Below are positions 1 to 8,090 of a stretch of DNA of 64,000 nucleotides, in pieces. The DNA is taken from the IMG/VR virus record IMGVR_UViG_3300009503_001360, positions 1 to 64,000 of that record, one strand, 5' to 3'. Both the position numbers and the translations under genes were made by a program. Position 1 is the first letter of the stretch. Every line of letters starts with the position of its first letter. Under the pieces are notes generated by a model. That model was not told the origin of the DNA. It ran no database searches and worked only from the letters and a program-made list of their open reading frames with translations. Source of the stretch: a virus.

Positions 1-1593
1 GTGGCTGATAGATCTAACAATAAATCCAATATTTTTTCTTTGCTAAAGAAGCTAATTAGAAGAACTCCGCAGCAGCAGGCAGTTACTACTGTCATAGAAG
101 ACCAGTTAGCTGCAGCTAGTACTTTATGGGGAGCTTTAGGTGACGAAGCTGCGCTTACTCATCCTGCTGCAGCGCTCTATCATCGTCTGCTTAATCCAGC
201 TTATGCTAGAATAGTACGGTATGCAGATTACGAGTTCATGGAGCTTTGTTCTCCAGAAGTTGCTCATGCATTAAATATTTTCTCTGGGGAGGCAGTTCTC
301 GGAACATTGGACCCTTCAACGTACTTTAAATGTTTCAGTGAATCTCCAGACTTCAACTCAGAAGTCGAAAAGCTTTTACAGATCTGGATCGAAAAGACCG
401 AAGAGCTTACTGGGATGACGTTTCCCGCGTTAGTTCGTCGGTTCTTAAAAATGGGAGACATCTTCTTAGTTCCTGTCTTCTTACGAGAAGATACAGAAAG
501 ACAACGGGCTGTTGGATATCAGATTCTCCCTGAAGAGCAAGTTGCTCGAGTTTTTGTTTTGGAGAACAAAAAAGAATATTTCATCTTAGATCCAACTCAG
601 AAAAAACTCCCTCCAGTAGCAACATTAGCTTCAGTTCAAACTCCAGTCACCGGGCTAGAAGGGCTCGCTGATCCCTGGGCAACTCCCATAAAAGACTTTC
701 ATGATCTAGAAGTAAAAGTCAGATCAAGAAACGGGATGATTCTAGAGTTGGAAGATGTTCTGCATTTCAGGCTTCAGCCAGATATGTTCTTTCCGCTAGG
801 GACTTCAATTTTAGAGAGAGCTCGGCTTCCCTGGAGACAGCTTCGACTGTTAGAGGACTCATTGGTAGTTTACAGGATCGTAAGAGCGCCAGAAAGATTA
901 GTTTTCAAAGTTCAAACTGGCAAGATGCCTCCTAAAGAGCAAGAAGCTTATCTACAGATGGTTCGAAAAAGCTTGAGAAAATCTTTGATGGCTAAGCCTG
1001 ATTCTGAACTGAATCTGAGCGCTTCTCCTTTAGTTTTAGGTATCATTGAGGATTTGTTCATCCCAGTTAGAGAAGGCTTTGATATTAGTGTTGAGAGTCT
1101 CGCAAAGGGAGGGACTGTCGGGGAGATTGACGATGTCTTAATGTTCAGGGACAAATTAGCCCAAGCTTTAGGACTCCCAAAAGAGCTGATTTATGGCGAA
1201 GCAAGCGCAGAAGTCGCAAAAGCAATGGTTTTCCAAGATCTGAGATTCGCAACTCAAGTTAAAGCAATTCAAACAGCTTTATGTGCAGAGTTCACAAGAG
1301 CAGTTAAACTTCATTATGCGAGACTCGGAAGGTCTACTCCAGTCTTTCGCCTCTCTTTAGCTTCTCCATTAGGTACTGAAGAAGCTACAAAGCTTGAAGC
1401 AATGAGAGGTAGGTTTGATCTAGTCTCAGCGATAAGAGGCTTGAATATAGAGGGATATGAAGTTAACCCGTCTTGGCTAGTCTCATTTTTGAATCTCCCT
1501 AGCGAAGCTTTGAGGCCAGTCCAAAGCAAATCGAGCTCGTTAGAAGCACCAGAGCCTACTCTCTCAGCTGGAGAGAGCACTGAGACTATTTAG
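1..1593 (+). CDS. Portal protein (T4 gp20-like)
   Basis: Forms the dodecameric ring at the head vertex through which DNA enters and leaves, and on which prohead assembly starts. The 530 residues match the gp20 length (about 520). The segment LLEDSLVVYRIVRAPER (about residues 280-296) followed by KMPPKEQEAYLQ is the typical gp20 core. A later block with EDLFIPVREG and then GGTVGEIDDVLMFRDKL matches the gp20 stretch leading into the clip/stem region. The GTG start is the first base of the window, so a longer N-terminus cannot be excluded, although the length fits. The next gene starts 15 bases downstream. In T4 the portal gene is followed by the protease gene, but here that gene lies about 14 kb away. 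Confidence 0.92.
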   Translation: MADRSNNKSNIFSLLKKLIRRTPQQQAVTTVIEDQLAAASTLWGALGDEAALTHPAAALYHRLLNPAYARIVRYADYEFMELCSPEVAHALNIFSGEAVLGTLDPSTYFKCFSESPDFNSEVEKLLQIWIEKTEELTGMTFPALVRRFLKMGDIFLVPVFLREDTERQRAVGYQILPEEQVARVFVLENKKEYFILDPTQKKLPPVATLASVQTPVTGLEGLADPWATPIKDFHDLEVKVRSRNGMILELEDVLHFRLQPDMFFPLGTSILERARLPWRQLRLLEDSLVVYRIVRAPERLVFKVQTGKMPPKEQEAYLQMVRKSLRKSLMAKPDSELNLSASPLVLGIIEDLFIPVREGFDISVESLAKGGTVGEIDDVLMFRDKLAQALGLPKELIYGEASAEVAKAMVFQDLRFATQVKAIQTALCAEFTRAVKLHYARLGRSTPVFRLSLASPLGTEEATKLEAMRGRFDLVSAIRGLNIEGYEVNPSWLVSFLNLPSEALRPVQSKSSSLEAPEPTLSAGESTETI

Positions 1594-1608
1594 TGACGGG
1601 AGGCAACT

Positions 1609-2382
1609 TTGGACAACACGTCAAAGCTTAAATCTCTCTTAAAGGCTTCAGAAAGCTTTTCAATCTCGCCGATTGCATTTTTTTATAGAAAAAATATCAG
1701 TCTCGCACTGAGTCGAGTTCCCGTCGAAATCGAAACAATCGGAGGGAAACAAAAAAAATTTCGTTATGTATCTTTGAATAGCGAATCTCTCTCATTTGCT
1801 GCGCAAATCTCTGATTTTAAGAGAGTCTTAGAGAACTTAGATAAGCTTTTAGACTCAGGGTATCTTGGAGATTCTCCTTCAAAGAACCGAGCTTTTATTT
1901 ATAAACTCTCTGAAGAAATGATTGCTTCAGCTTGGGATGAGGGAGTAAGAAAAAAATCCGAGCTTGTTCTTCCCGGCTCGGAGGGAATTAAGTCAACTTA
2001 TGGCTTGATTCCAGATAGGCTCTGCGGCTGGGGTAAGTTTACATTACAGTTTTTGAAAAAAGATCCGTACTCTAGAAGAAATTACTGGAGCATCTGGGAC
2101 GTTAGAGCAGATTCTTTTGCGCTGAGTGAAGACTCGATCAGAGTTCCCTGCTACATAGGGATTCAGACATACAGAAGGTCTGACTTAAAAGAAGCTTTAG
2201 AATTTGTGACTTTCTGGAGGTCTGTTGAGATTGTTAATTTCGTGAACGATCTGTACAGCTTTACGAAGCTCTTCTGCGATTTTTGTTTAAGAACGAAAGA
2301 AGAGCTAGGGACCTCTGGGGCGAGTTTTACTCATTTTATCGGCAATCTCCACGTTATTTTAGGGAGCTCGAGCTCAGCTTAG
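1609..2382 (+). CDS. Thymidylate synthase-fold protein (ThyA / dNMP hydroxymethylase family)
   Basis: Likely acts on the C5 position of a pyrimidine nucleotide, either as a dUMP methylase or as a dUMP/dCMP hydroxymethylase. Family landmarks appear in the right order: DPYSRR (152-157, the paired arginines that bind phosphate), WSIWD, VPC with the nucleophilic Cys181, WRSVE (Arg204, matching QRSVD in ThyA), VND (Asn at about the position selecting uracil over cytosine) and GNLHV (His248, matching GDAHIY). The protein stops shortly after this last motif, so roughly the last 50-60 residues of classical ThyA are absent. The N-terminal third is poorly conserved. The start is TTG with GGGAGG (1598-1603) five bases upstream. 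It sits between portal and sheath genes, an odd place for a nucleotide enzyme. Membership of the family is fairly sure. Whether it makes dTMP or a hydroxymethyl base is unknown. Confidence 0.75.
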   Translation: MDNTSKLKSLLKASESFSISPIAFFYRKNISLALSRVPVEIETIGGKQKKFRYVSLNSESLSFAAQISDFKRVLENLDKLLDSGYLGDSPSKNRAFIYKLSEEMIASAWDEGVRKKSELVLPGSEGIKSTYGLIPDRLCGWGKFTLQFLKKDPYSRRNYWSIWDVRADSFALSEDSIRVPCYIGIQTYRRSDLKEALEFVTFWRSVEIVNFVNDLYSFTKLFCDFCLRTKEELGTSGASFTHFIGNLHVILGSSSSA

Positions 2383-2412
2383 CTCGATTTCTAAAATTCA
2401 AGTTGAGGGCTG

Positions 2413-2427
2413 TGTCAACAGTTGACA
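2413..2427. promoter_or_regulatory. 15-bp palindrome upstream of the sheath gene
   Basis: TGTCAACAGTTGACA is a perfect dyad with 7-bp half sites around one central base. It lies just before the sheath ribosome binding site. It contains TTGACA, which could be a -35 box with TATGCA 17 bases later, but that -10 match is poor. It could be an operator, or in RNA a small hairpin (TGTCA/TGACA). No function can be assigned. Confidence 0.3.
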
Positions 2428-2449
2428 AGTGCAAGAGAGGATTTTATGC

Positions 2450-5095
2450 ATGGCTTATGAAGACCTTGCTAGAGTTGAGATAAAAGAAGTAGATAAATCT
2501 CTATATCTCCGGTCTGCTCTCCCTGGCTTAACTTTGTTAGTAGTTGGTCCAGCAGATAAGGGACCGCTCAGCGCTGAACTCATTACTTCTACAGATAATT
2601 TTCTAGCTGTATTTGGGCTTCCAAAGACTGATGCAGCTTTCACGGCTTATGAATATTTAGCATTAGCGAATCAAACGGTTCTGTTTAAGCGAACTTTCCA
2701 TCCGGACTTTACGGATCTTACATCAGACTCTGAGGGATCTTATTATATACCGAAAGAAATTATAGTCCCGCAGATTGCTTCAGCGCCTAAATCGGTTCCA
2801 GATCAATTAGAATCGATTTCTTTTGGAACTCGCCTGCACAGTTACTTACTGTCTCTTTCTGGCTCGACTGACGCTCTGGATACTGCTTTCAACCGAGCTA
2901 ATTTCTTAAACTATATGAAAAATGGAAACTATTGGACTTCTGGAGCAGATGGAACCTCAACTGGTCAGACGGCAAGTTGGTCGTCTTTCTTCTTGCCAGG
3001 AGTGCAGTTTAAACGAGAGAGTAGAGAAGCTTTTACTTACGTGGGAGAACCTGGAAAGTCATTAAGGAGCTATTTCTTAATTGATTTAGATTCTTTGATG
3101 ACATTTTGGGGATCTCCAGTGACGAGCTCGATTTTTAATGTAGATGATAGCTCGAATCCTTCAAGGCTATTCTATTCTGCAGAAGCACAAGGCTATTTGA
3201 TCGTCGTTGTAGATCCTTATAACCTCTTAGGAGATGAGGTTTCGCTTCTAGAGGCTTTAGGGTCAACAGATGGAAAGGGTTTATTCCAAGCTTGGAAAGG
3301 AGTCCCTCCCTCAGCACAACGAGCGAAGTACAGCAAAGCTTACACGGTCTTTAAGTCAGTGTCAGATCCAGTTAAACAGTTTGAGATTTGGGCAATCCCT
3401 GTTCGGACTTTGTTAGCTGGGTACGTTGAATGTTCTGGGTCTACTAATAATTCAGCTATACACTTTTCTGTTATCGGCTATACTGATCCAGAGGAATTCA
3501 CTCAGGACGATTATGATGATTTCCCCTTCACTTTGACTGATGTCAATGAAGCTTCTTGGCAGAATGGCTGGACACTTAAAGTGTTCAGCGCGGAGTTAGT
3601 CCTCAGGGGAGTAGATAGCGCTGCTTCGGCAAAAGTTGATTCAAATTATCTTCCCACAGATTATGACTCTTGGAACGAAGTAGGCCTCGACAGAGCTTTG
3701 ATTCACGGAGTCTACTTGCAGACTCTTCTTAAAAATTTCTGGTCAAGATCTGGGATCTTAGCTTATACTTCTGGATCAAATACTTATGATCCTGGGACTG
3801 TTTCGAGCTCGACATTACCCTGGAACGCTCATGCTTTTATTGAGTCGATTCTCACTACTGGAGAAACTAAATATATTGATACTTCAAAAGTCAGCAAGCT
3901 CCTAAATCCGCTAGAAATACTTTCGCTTTTCATGCTGGGAGATTCTGATGCAGCTTGGGCTTTTCCAGATTTTGCTGCTGGGACTGGAACTACTCTAACT
4001 CATAAAGTTATGTACTTACCAAGGAAGAATTCTTACGAAGAGCATCCGGCTTTAACTAAGCTCTATACTGAAGAGGGTACTATTACTACTCGATACTGGG
4101 GATCGCTCGGAAAGTGGTCGGTGATCTCTGCATTGCCAACAAGCTCATCTGCTACAGAGATCTATCATCTTTATGAAGATTCGGCTCATAACCCTCGGAC
4201 GTCAGGCGATACTGCCCCATCGAACGTGATTGTGGGAGTTCTTGATGAGGCGTTTGGAGGTGATAGTGAGTTAGCAGATAATACTGCAACAGATTTCTGG
4301 TTCTTAGTAGTTCCCGGAACAGGATTTGATCCCCAAGTTTACTCGGCAGCTTTAACTCTCTTAACAAAGAGAGAAGAAGACTTCTTATTCTTGCCAGAAG
4401 TCATTGCTACTACTTCTGACCCGATTTCAGAGGTCATTCAAGGTGTTCTTGGCCTCCCAGAATCTTCTTGTGCAGCAGCTTACTTCCCGTCAGTTGGAGT
4501 GATAGATCCAGTTTCAGGCGAAGAAAGATTTATGCCAGGAGCTTTTGCGGCATTGATCCAGCTCGGCTTGCTACCGAATGTCTGGCAATCGCCAGCAGGG
4601 TCAGTTCGCGGAGTTCTTAACTGGGCAACTCGAGCTCAGATGAGGATCTCAAAAACTGTAGGAGATCAGCTTTATACTAAAGCGAATATAAACCCCATTC
4701 TTCGGCCGAAACGATACTCGCCTTTGACTATCTGGGGAGCTAGAACTCTATATAAGAAAGGAACAGCAGTTAAGTCGGCATTGACTTCAGTCAATGTTAG
4801 AACTCTAGTTTTCTTCGTCAAGCGTCGAGTGAGAGACCTTCTCTGGGAATTCCCATTTGAGTTAAATTCGCCTGGCGTTCTGTTTAATAGATTTTCTAGT
4901 GTTATTACTCCATTCTTAGAGGGACTTAAGACTTCTGGGGCAGTAGATGCTTACGCAATAGTTGATAAGACAACTGACGATGATAGAAATAATGCTACTT
5001 TCCGAGTAGAAGTTCATCTCCAGCCGGCAAGAGAAGCAGAGATCATCAAGGGTACGATCGTTATTTGGAAACAGGGCGTTACTATCACATTCTAA
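2450..5095 (+). CDS. Tail sheath protein (gp18-like)
   Basis: Contractile sheath subunit that polymerises around the tail tube and shortens to drive the tube into the host. The N-terminus with LPGLTLLVVGPADKGP, then a segment setting up FLAVFGLP, is the usual start of sheath proteins. The C-terminal block with NINPI, then YSPLTIWGARTL, NVRTLVFFVKR and a final IVIWKQGV is diagnostic. At 881 residues it is longer than T4 gp18 (659), so the surface insertions between the conserved ends are large. I choose ATG 2450 because GAGAGG (2435-2440) precedes it at good distance. An in-frame GTG at 2429 would add seven residues but has no such site. A strong terminator follows. Confidence 0.92.
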   Translation: MAYEDLARVEIKEVDKSLYLRSALPGLTLLVVGPADKGPLSAELITSTDNFLAVFGLPKTDAAFTAYEYLALANQTVLFKRTFHPDFTDLTSDSEGSYYIPKEIIVPQIASAPKSVPDQLESISFGTRLHSYLLSLSGSTDALDTAFNRANFLNYMKNGNYWTSGADGTSTGQTASWSSFFLPGVQFKRESREAFTYVGEPGKSLRSYFLIDLDSLMTFWGSPVTSSIFNVDDSSNPSRLFYSAEAQGYLIVVVDPYNLLGDEVSLLEALGSTDGKGLFQAWKGVPPSAQRAKYSKAYTVFKSVSDPVKQFEIWAIPVRTLLAGYVECSGSTNNSAIHFSVIGYTDPEEFTQDDYDDFPFTLTDVNEASWQNGWTLKVFSAELVLRGVDSAASAKVDSNYLPTDYDSWNEVGLDRALIHGVYLQTLLKNFWSRSGILAYTSGSNTYDPGTVSSSTLPWNAHAFIESILTTGETKYIDTSKVSKLLNPLEILSLFMLGDSDAAWAFPDFAAGTGTTLTHKVMYLPRKNSYEEHPALTKLYTEEGTITTRYWGSLGKWSVISALPTSSSATEIYHLYEDSAHNPRTSGDTAPSNVIVGVLDEAFGGDSELADNTATDFWFLVVPGTGFDPQVYSAALTLLTKREEDFLFLPEVIATTSDPISEVIQGVLGLPESSCAAAYFPSVGVIDPVSGEERFMPGAFAALIQLGLLPNVWQSPAGSVRGVLNWATRAQMRISKTVGDQLYTKANINPILRPKRYSPLTIWGARTLYKKGTAVKSALTSVNVRTLVFFVKRRVRDLLWEFPFELNSPGVLFNRFSSVITPFLEGLKTSGAVDAYAIVDKTTDDDRNNATFRVEVHLQPAREAEIIKGTIVIWKQGVTITF

Positions 5096-5106
5096 TCAAG
5101 CGCGAT

Positions 5107-5159
5107 GAGGCTTCTTCGCTGCAGACTCTAGAATCCGTGAACGCGAAGAAGCCTCTTTT
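5107..5159 (+). terminator. Intrinsic terminator after the sheath gene
   Basis: GAGGCTTCTTCGC (5107-5119) pairs perfectly with GCGAAGAAGCCTC (5143-5155), giving a 13-bp stem with a 23-base loop, followed by TTTT. It lies 12 bases after the sheath stop codon and before the next ribosome binding site. Confidence 0.8.
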
Positions 5160-5177
5160 CAGGGAGTAAATTCAGCG

Positions 5178-5594
5178 ATGGTAAAAAGCGGACTCCTTCT
5201 AAAGGAAGTAGAGATCACTGGGACTACAACAGTGACGGTAGTTGGTGAAGTCCCAAAGAACCATCTTCTTTTTATCAAAGGCTCTGGGAGCTCAGTCAAT
5301 GTTCGAGTGGCAGTCAAGTTTTTAGTAACGCCTGATCCTCCAGTTGAGACCGAAACTGGCCGAGTCGATTCTTACGGAATTGACTTGAATGACGCTCGTT
5401 GGGATTCAAAATTTGCTTCAACGATAGATGCCCCAGATGGAATCGTGTATATTTCTTCTTTTACAAAAAACGACAATAAGTGGTATGCGGTTCTTCCAGG
5501 AGAGCCTATGCTAGAAGGACGAATTTGTAAGTTTTATGTTAGTGGAAATTCTGGCAATGGTGCAGCAATAATCTCGCTGGGTATAGGGAGCTAA
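5178..5594 (+). CDS. Hypothetical small beta-rich protein
   Basis: 138 residues, rich in Val, Thr, Gly and Ser with alternating hydrophobic residues, which suggests a beta sandwich. There is no signal peptide or membrane segment. AGGGAG (5161-5166) lies 11 bases before the ATG. It is the first gene after the sheath terminator. Position and composition fit a small virion or decoration protein, but I do not recognise the family. Confidence 0.7.
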   Translation: MVKSGLLLKEVEITGTTTVTVVGEVPKNHLLFIKGSGSSVNVRVAVKFLVTPDPPVETETGRVDSYGIDLNDARWDSKFASTIDAPDGIVYISSFTKNDNKWYAVLPGEPMLEGRICKFYVSGNSGNGAAIISLGIGS

Positions 5595-5598
5595 AAAC

Positions 5599-6432
5599 GT
5601 GCTTCAGCTCACGAGAGAGCTTCTGGTTAAGACCAAAGAAGAATTGCTTCTCTGCTCAAAAGGACTTCGTGATCTGCGTCCTCTGAACGAGCCCTTTCCT
5701 CTGTCAGAGGTTTGGAAGGGTACTAGTCCTCATCTTCTTTTATCAGCCTTGGAAAAAGCAGTAGTAGCGGCTACTAGACTAGAAACGCTGGATCAAAAAG
5801 AGCTCTCTGCTTTACGAGTTCAGCTCTTAGTTTTCAAAAAGTATGCTGAGCGAGTAGTAACAACTCTACAAGCGAAGTATATCCCTCAAGCAAAAGGATT
5901 CTTTGATAGAGTGAAAGCGATCTATCAGCGTTATCTTAATACGATGGATAATTTTTTGAGAGCTTGCTTGGGAGAATCAGCTTTACTAGATGAAAGAAAA
6001 TCTCAACAAGAAGCGCTGGAAACTGAACAGAAAAAAATCGAAGAAGCTATTTCTACCTATAAAGAAAAGCAGAGCTTAGAAGGGCTCTATAAAGAGTTCT
6101 GCACTGCAGGGTCTGGGCGCGCTTCAAAAGCTGCAAATGCGCTTGAAGACGCTTTTGCTTTACTTAACCGATTGTTTCAGGCTTTCGCAGACAATATCTC
6201 AGAAGCTGAAATACAGTCCGACCCAGAGCTAGGGAAGACATTAGTAGAGAGAATTCAAGAAGAGCGCGCTGAAGTAGAAGAAAATTGGCCGCAGCTTGTT
6301 CTTCATTCTTATAGTTTCTTTCTCGGGACTCAAGCGTATGCTGAAGTCTTGCAGGCTATTATAAAAGACTATATTGAAGACACGCTAGTCGCTATAGAGA
6401 GCGTGCTCTACAGGGCTGAGGGAGAACAATAG
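5599..6432 (+). CDS. Hypothetical helical, coiled-coil protein
   Basis: 277 residues, predicted almost entirely alpha-helical, rich in Glu, Lys, Leu and Ala, with heptad-like stretches around residues 125-165. The GTG start is 8 bases after GGGAG. It is followed after one base by the amidase gene, with a GGGAG ribosome site inside its own end. No recognisable domain. A virion assembly or structural role is possible from context only. Confidence 0.65.
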   Translation: MLQLTRELLVKTKEELLLCSKGLRDLRPLNEPFPLSEVWKGTSPHLLLSALEKAVVAATRLETLDQKELSALRVQLLVFKKYAERVVTTLQAKYIPQAKGFFDRVKAIYQRYLNTMDNFLRACLGESALLDERKSQQEALETEQKKIEEAISTYKEKQSLEGLYKEFCTAGSGRASKAANALEDAFALLNRLFQAFADNISEAEIQSDPELGKTLVERIQEERAEVEENWPQLVLHSYSFFLGTQAYAEVLQAIIKDYIEDTLVAIESVLYRAEGEQ

Positions 6433-6433
6433 A

Positions 6434-6958
6434 GTGCTTGTGGATCTAGAGTTTGATCTTGAGAAAGCTTTACAGACTATTCACTGCCATCGAGAGTTTA
6501 ATAATACTAGCTGCCCGGGAGAGAAGTTTGAGCTAGAGAGCTTCAAAGCTGTTATTCGTGAGACAGCGAAAGAACATAAATTTGATCTTTTTAAGCTTAT
6601 TCCAGAGTATCTAGTCGTTCAGCCGACTTCTAGAGTCTGGGAGGAGATTGTTATTCATCATTCAGCTTGTGATGATACCATTCTTTCAGATTGGGAGAGC
6701 ATTTGGGCTTATCATCTTAAAGACCGAGGCTGGGGTGCTATCGGATATCACTTTGGTATCGAGAAAGTAAAAGACTTATACGTAATACGCCAGGGAAGGA
6801 GCTTGGATAAAGACGGAGTTCATTGCAGAGGACATAATTCAAAAGCAGTCGGAATCGTGTTTGTAGGGAACTTCTCAAAGTATTCTCCGACTCTTGAGCA
6901 GCTCCGACTCGGAGCCAAGCTCTGTTTAATGCTTTTCTCTTTAGGGATTGTCAAGTAA
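6434..6958 (+). CDS. N-acetylmuramoyl-L-alanine amidase, circularly permuted (Amidase_2 / T7 lysozyme fold)
   Basis: Zinc amidase that cuts the bond between N-acetylmuramic acid and L-alanine in peptidoglycan, presumably the endolysin. The main part has IVIHHSA (His75, first zinc ligand), RGWGAIGYHF (Tyr105, matching Tyr46 of T7 lysozyme), GVHCRGHN, VGIVFVGNF and a final helix ending at the stop. The motif that should close the domain, HRxxxxTxCPGxxF with the second and third zinc ligands, is not at the C-terminus. It is at the N-terminus: CHREFNNTSCPGEKF (His19, Cys27). All three ligands are present but in permuted order. Length (174) is normal for a single-domain amidase. The GTG start follows GGGAG. 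There is no signal peptide, so it needs a holin or another exit route. Confidence 0.88.
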   Translation: MLVDLEFDLEKALQTIHCHREFNNTSCPGEKFELESFKAVIRETAKEHKFDLFKLIPEYLVVQPTSRVWEEIVIHHSACDDTILSDWESIWAYHLKDRGWGAIGYHFGIEKVKDLYVIRQGRSLDKDGVHCRGHNSKAVGIVFVGNFSKYSPTLEQLRLGAKLCLMLFSLGIVK

Positions 6959-6960
6959 CT

Positions 6961-7458
6961 ATGCCATCGATGGAAGAACTTATAAAGCTGACTAAATGGT
7001 TCTTATGTAATGAGCGGAGAACTTTTCGGCGAGCTTTAGAAGATGATGAGTCAGCATTTGTTATTGCTGTTGACTTCGATGGAGTGATTTTTGATCCTGA
7101 GACTTCGAAACTGATTCCTGGCGCAAAAGAAGCATTAGAGGAAATCAAGAGCCTCAAAGGAAAGATCGTTATTTTTTCTGGCAGATGCGGTCAGGGTGGA
7201 GAACTGATAAGGAAATACACTAATAAAGACCCTGACGCTGAGATGAGATCATTTCTAGAAGAAAATAAAATTCCTTACGATGAGATCTGGACCGGGACTG
7301 CTAAGCCTCTAGCAGATTGGTTCGTCGAAGATAAAGCAATTCCGCCATTTCAGGGATGGGATCACGTTTTAGAGTTTGTCAAAAAGCAGTTAGACTCATC
7401 TTTTGAGTCGATCTTAGATCGTGAGATTGAAGAAGAGAAAGAAGCAGCTAAGAAATGA
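6961..7458 (+). CDS. HAD-superfamily phosphatase
   Basis: Small HAD-fold hydrolase of 165 residues. Motif I is DFDGVIFD (Asp38, Asp40), motif II is IFSGR (Ser72), and the acidic motif is ADWFVEDKA near residue 120. There is no large cap domain. This architecture is typical of small phosphatases, including phage nucleotide or polynucleotide 3'-phosphatases, but the substrate cannot be read from the sequence. It starts two bases after the amidase stop without a clear ribosome site, so it is probably coupled. It overlaps the next gene by ATGA. Confidence 0.8.
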   Translation: MPSMEELIKLTKWFLCNERRTFRRALEDDESAFVIAVDFDGVIFDPETSKLIPGAKEALEEIKSLKGKIVIFSGRCGQGGELIRKYTNKDPDAEMRSFLEENKIPYDEIWTGTAKPLADWFVEDKAIPPFQGWDHVLEFVKKQLDSSFESILDREIEEEKEAAKK

Positions 7459-7637
7459 TTGCTTGTCCATCTTGTAAATCTTTAGAATGCGAGTGTGTAG
7501 ATTTTGATTTAATTTATACTACAGTCTACCGCTGCAGGGAGTGTGGAGTTATCTTTGCTAAAGATCAAAAAGGTGAGTTTCGAGTTCTCTATCAGGGCTC
7601 TGCACTCAACAAGGAGATGAGCAATGGGAGTCACTAA
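7455..7637 (+). CDS. Small zinc-ribbon protein
   Basis: 60 residues with CPSC at residues 4-7 and CREC about 23 residues later, a four-cysteine zinc ribbon. There is also a CEC within the first loop. The start overlaps the upstream stop as ATGA. Its last 14 bases overlap the next gene, whose ribosome site AAGGAG lies inside it. Such proteins often bind nucleic acid or a protein partner. Function unknown. Confidence 0.6.
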   Translation: MIACPSCKSLECECVDFDLIYTTVYRCRECGVIFAKDQKGEFRVLYQGSALNKEMSNGSH

Positions 7638-8079
7638 TCGAGGAAAGAAGCTAATTTTAGAGTGGGCTTTCAGACTCAATAAGCCTTCAAACTTTTACGT
7701 TCTTTTAGCAACTTCAGCGGTCACACCGACTGAAGATACTAATATCGTAAATGACATACAAGAAATCGCAGCTGGAAATGGGTATTCTAGTGGGGGACAG
7801 CAAATTCCAGCTTCAGAAATAGGATTTCCAATTTTAGTCGAAGACGACACTGCAAATCGAGGCTATATTAAAGTAGCAAATCTTTCCTGGACAGCTAGCG
7901 GAGGGAATCTTCCTCCTTCTGGACTGGGAGCTAGATATGCGATTCTCACTGATGATGCTGATCCTAATCCTATCTATCGGAATGTCATAGCTTTCTGGGA
8001 TCTGGGCTCAGATATTATTTTATCGCCAGGCCAAACTCTAGAATTGAATGGCTTGGAGCTTAGACTCAATGAGCCGTAA
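7624..8079 (+). CDS. Conserved phage structural protein
   Basis: 151 residues of a widespread phage virion protein type. It has NRGKKLILEWAFR at the start, then FYVLLATSAVTPTEDTN, EIAAGNGYSSGGQ, LSWTASGG, ARYAILTDD, VIAFWDLGS and a final LELNGLELRLN. I know this pattern from uncharacterised proteins of many environmental phages, where it is annotated as a structural or decoration protein. It is beta-rich and lacks signal or membrane segments. The ATG follows AAGGAG. Confidence 0.75.
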   Translation: MGVTNRGKKLILEWAFRLNKPSNFYVLLATSAVTPTEDTNIVNDIQEIAAGNGYSSGGQQIPASEIGFPILVEDDTANRGYIKVANLSWTASGGNLPPSGLGARYAILTDDADPNPIYRNVIAFWDLGSDIILSPGQTLELNGLELRLNEP

Positions 8080-8090
8080 GGAGGTCTAAA

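Noticed and set aside
2283-2483. 66-codon frame across the ThyA-like/sheath junction
   Set aside because: It overlaps the ThyA-like end and the sheath start in a different frame, has no ribosome site, and does not continue the missing ThyA C-terminus convincingly.
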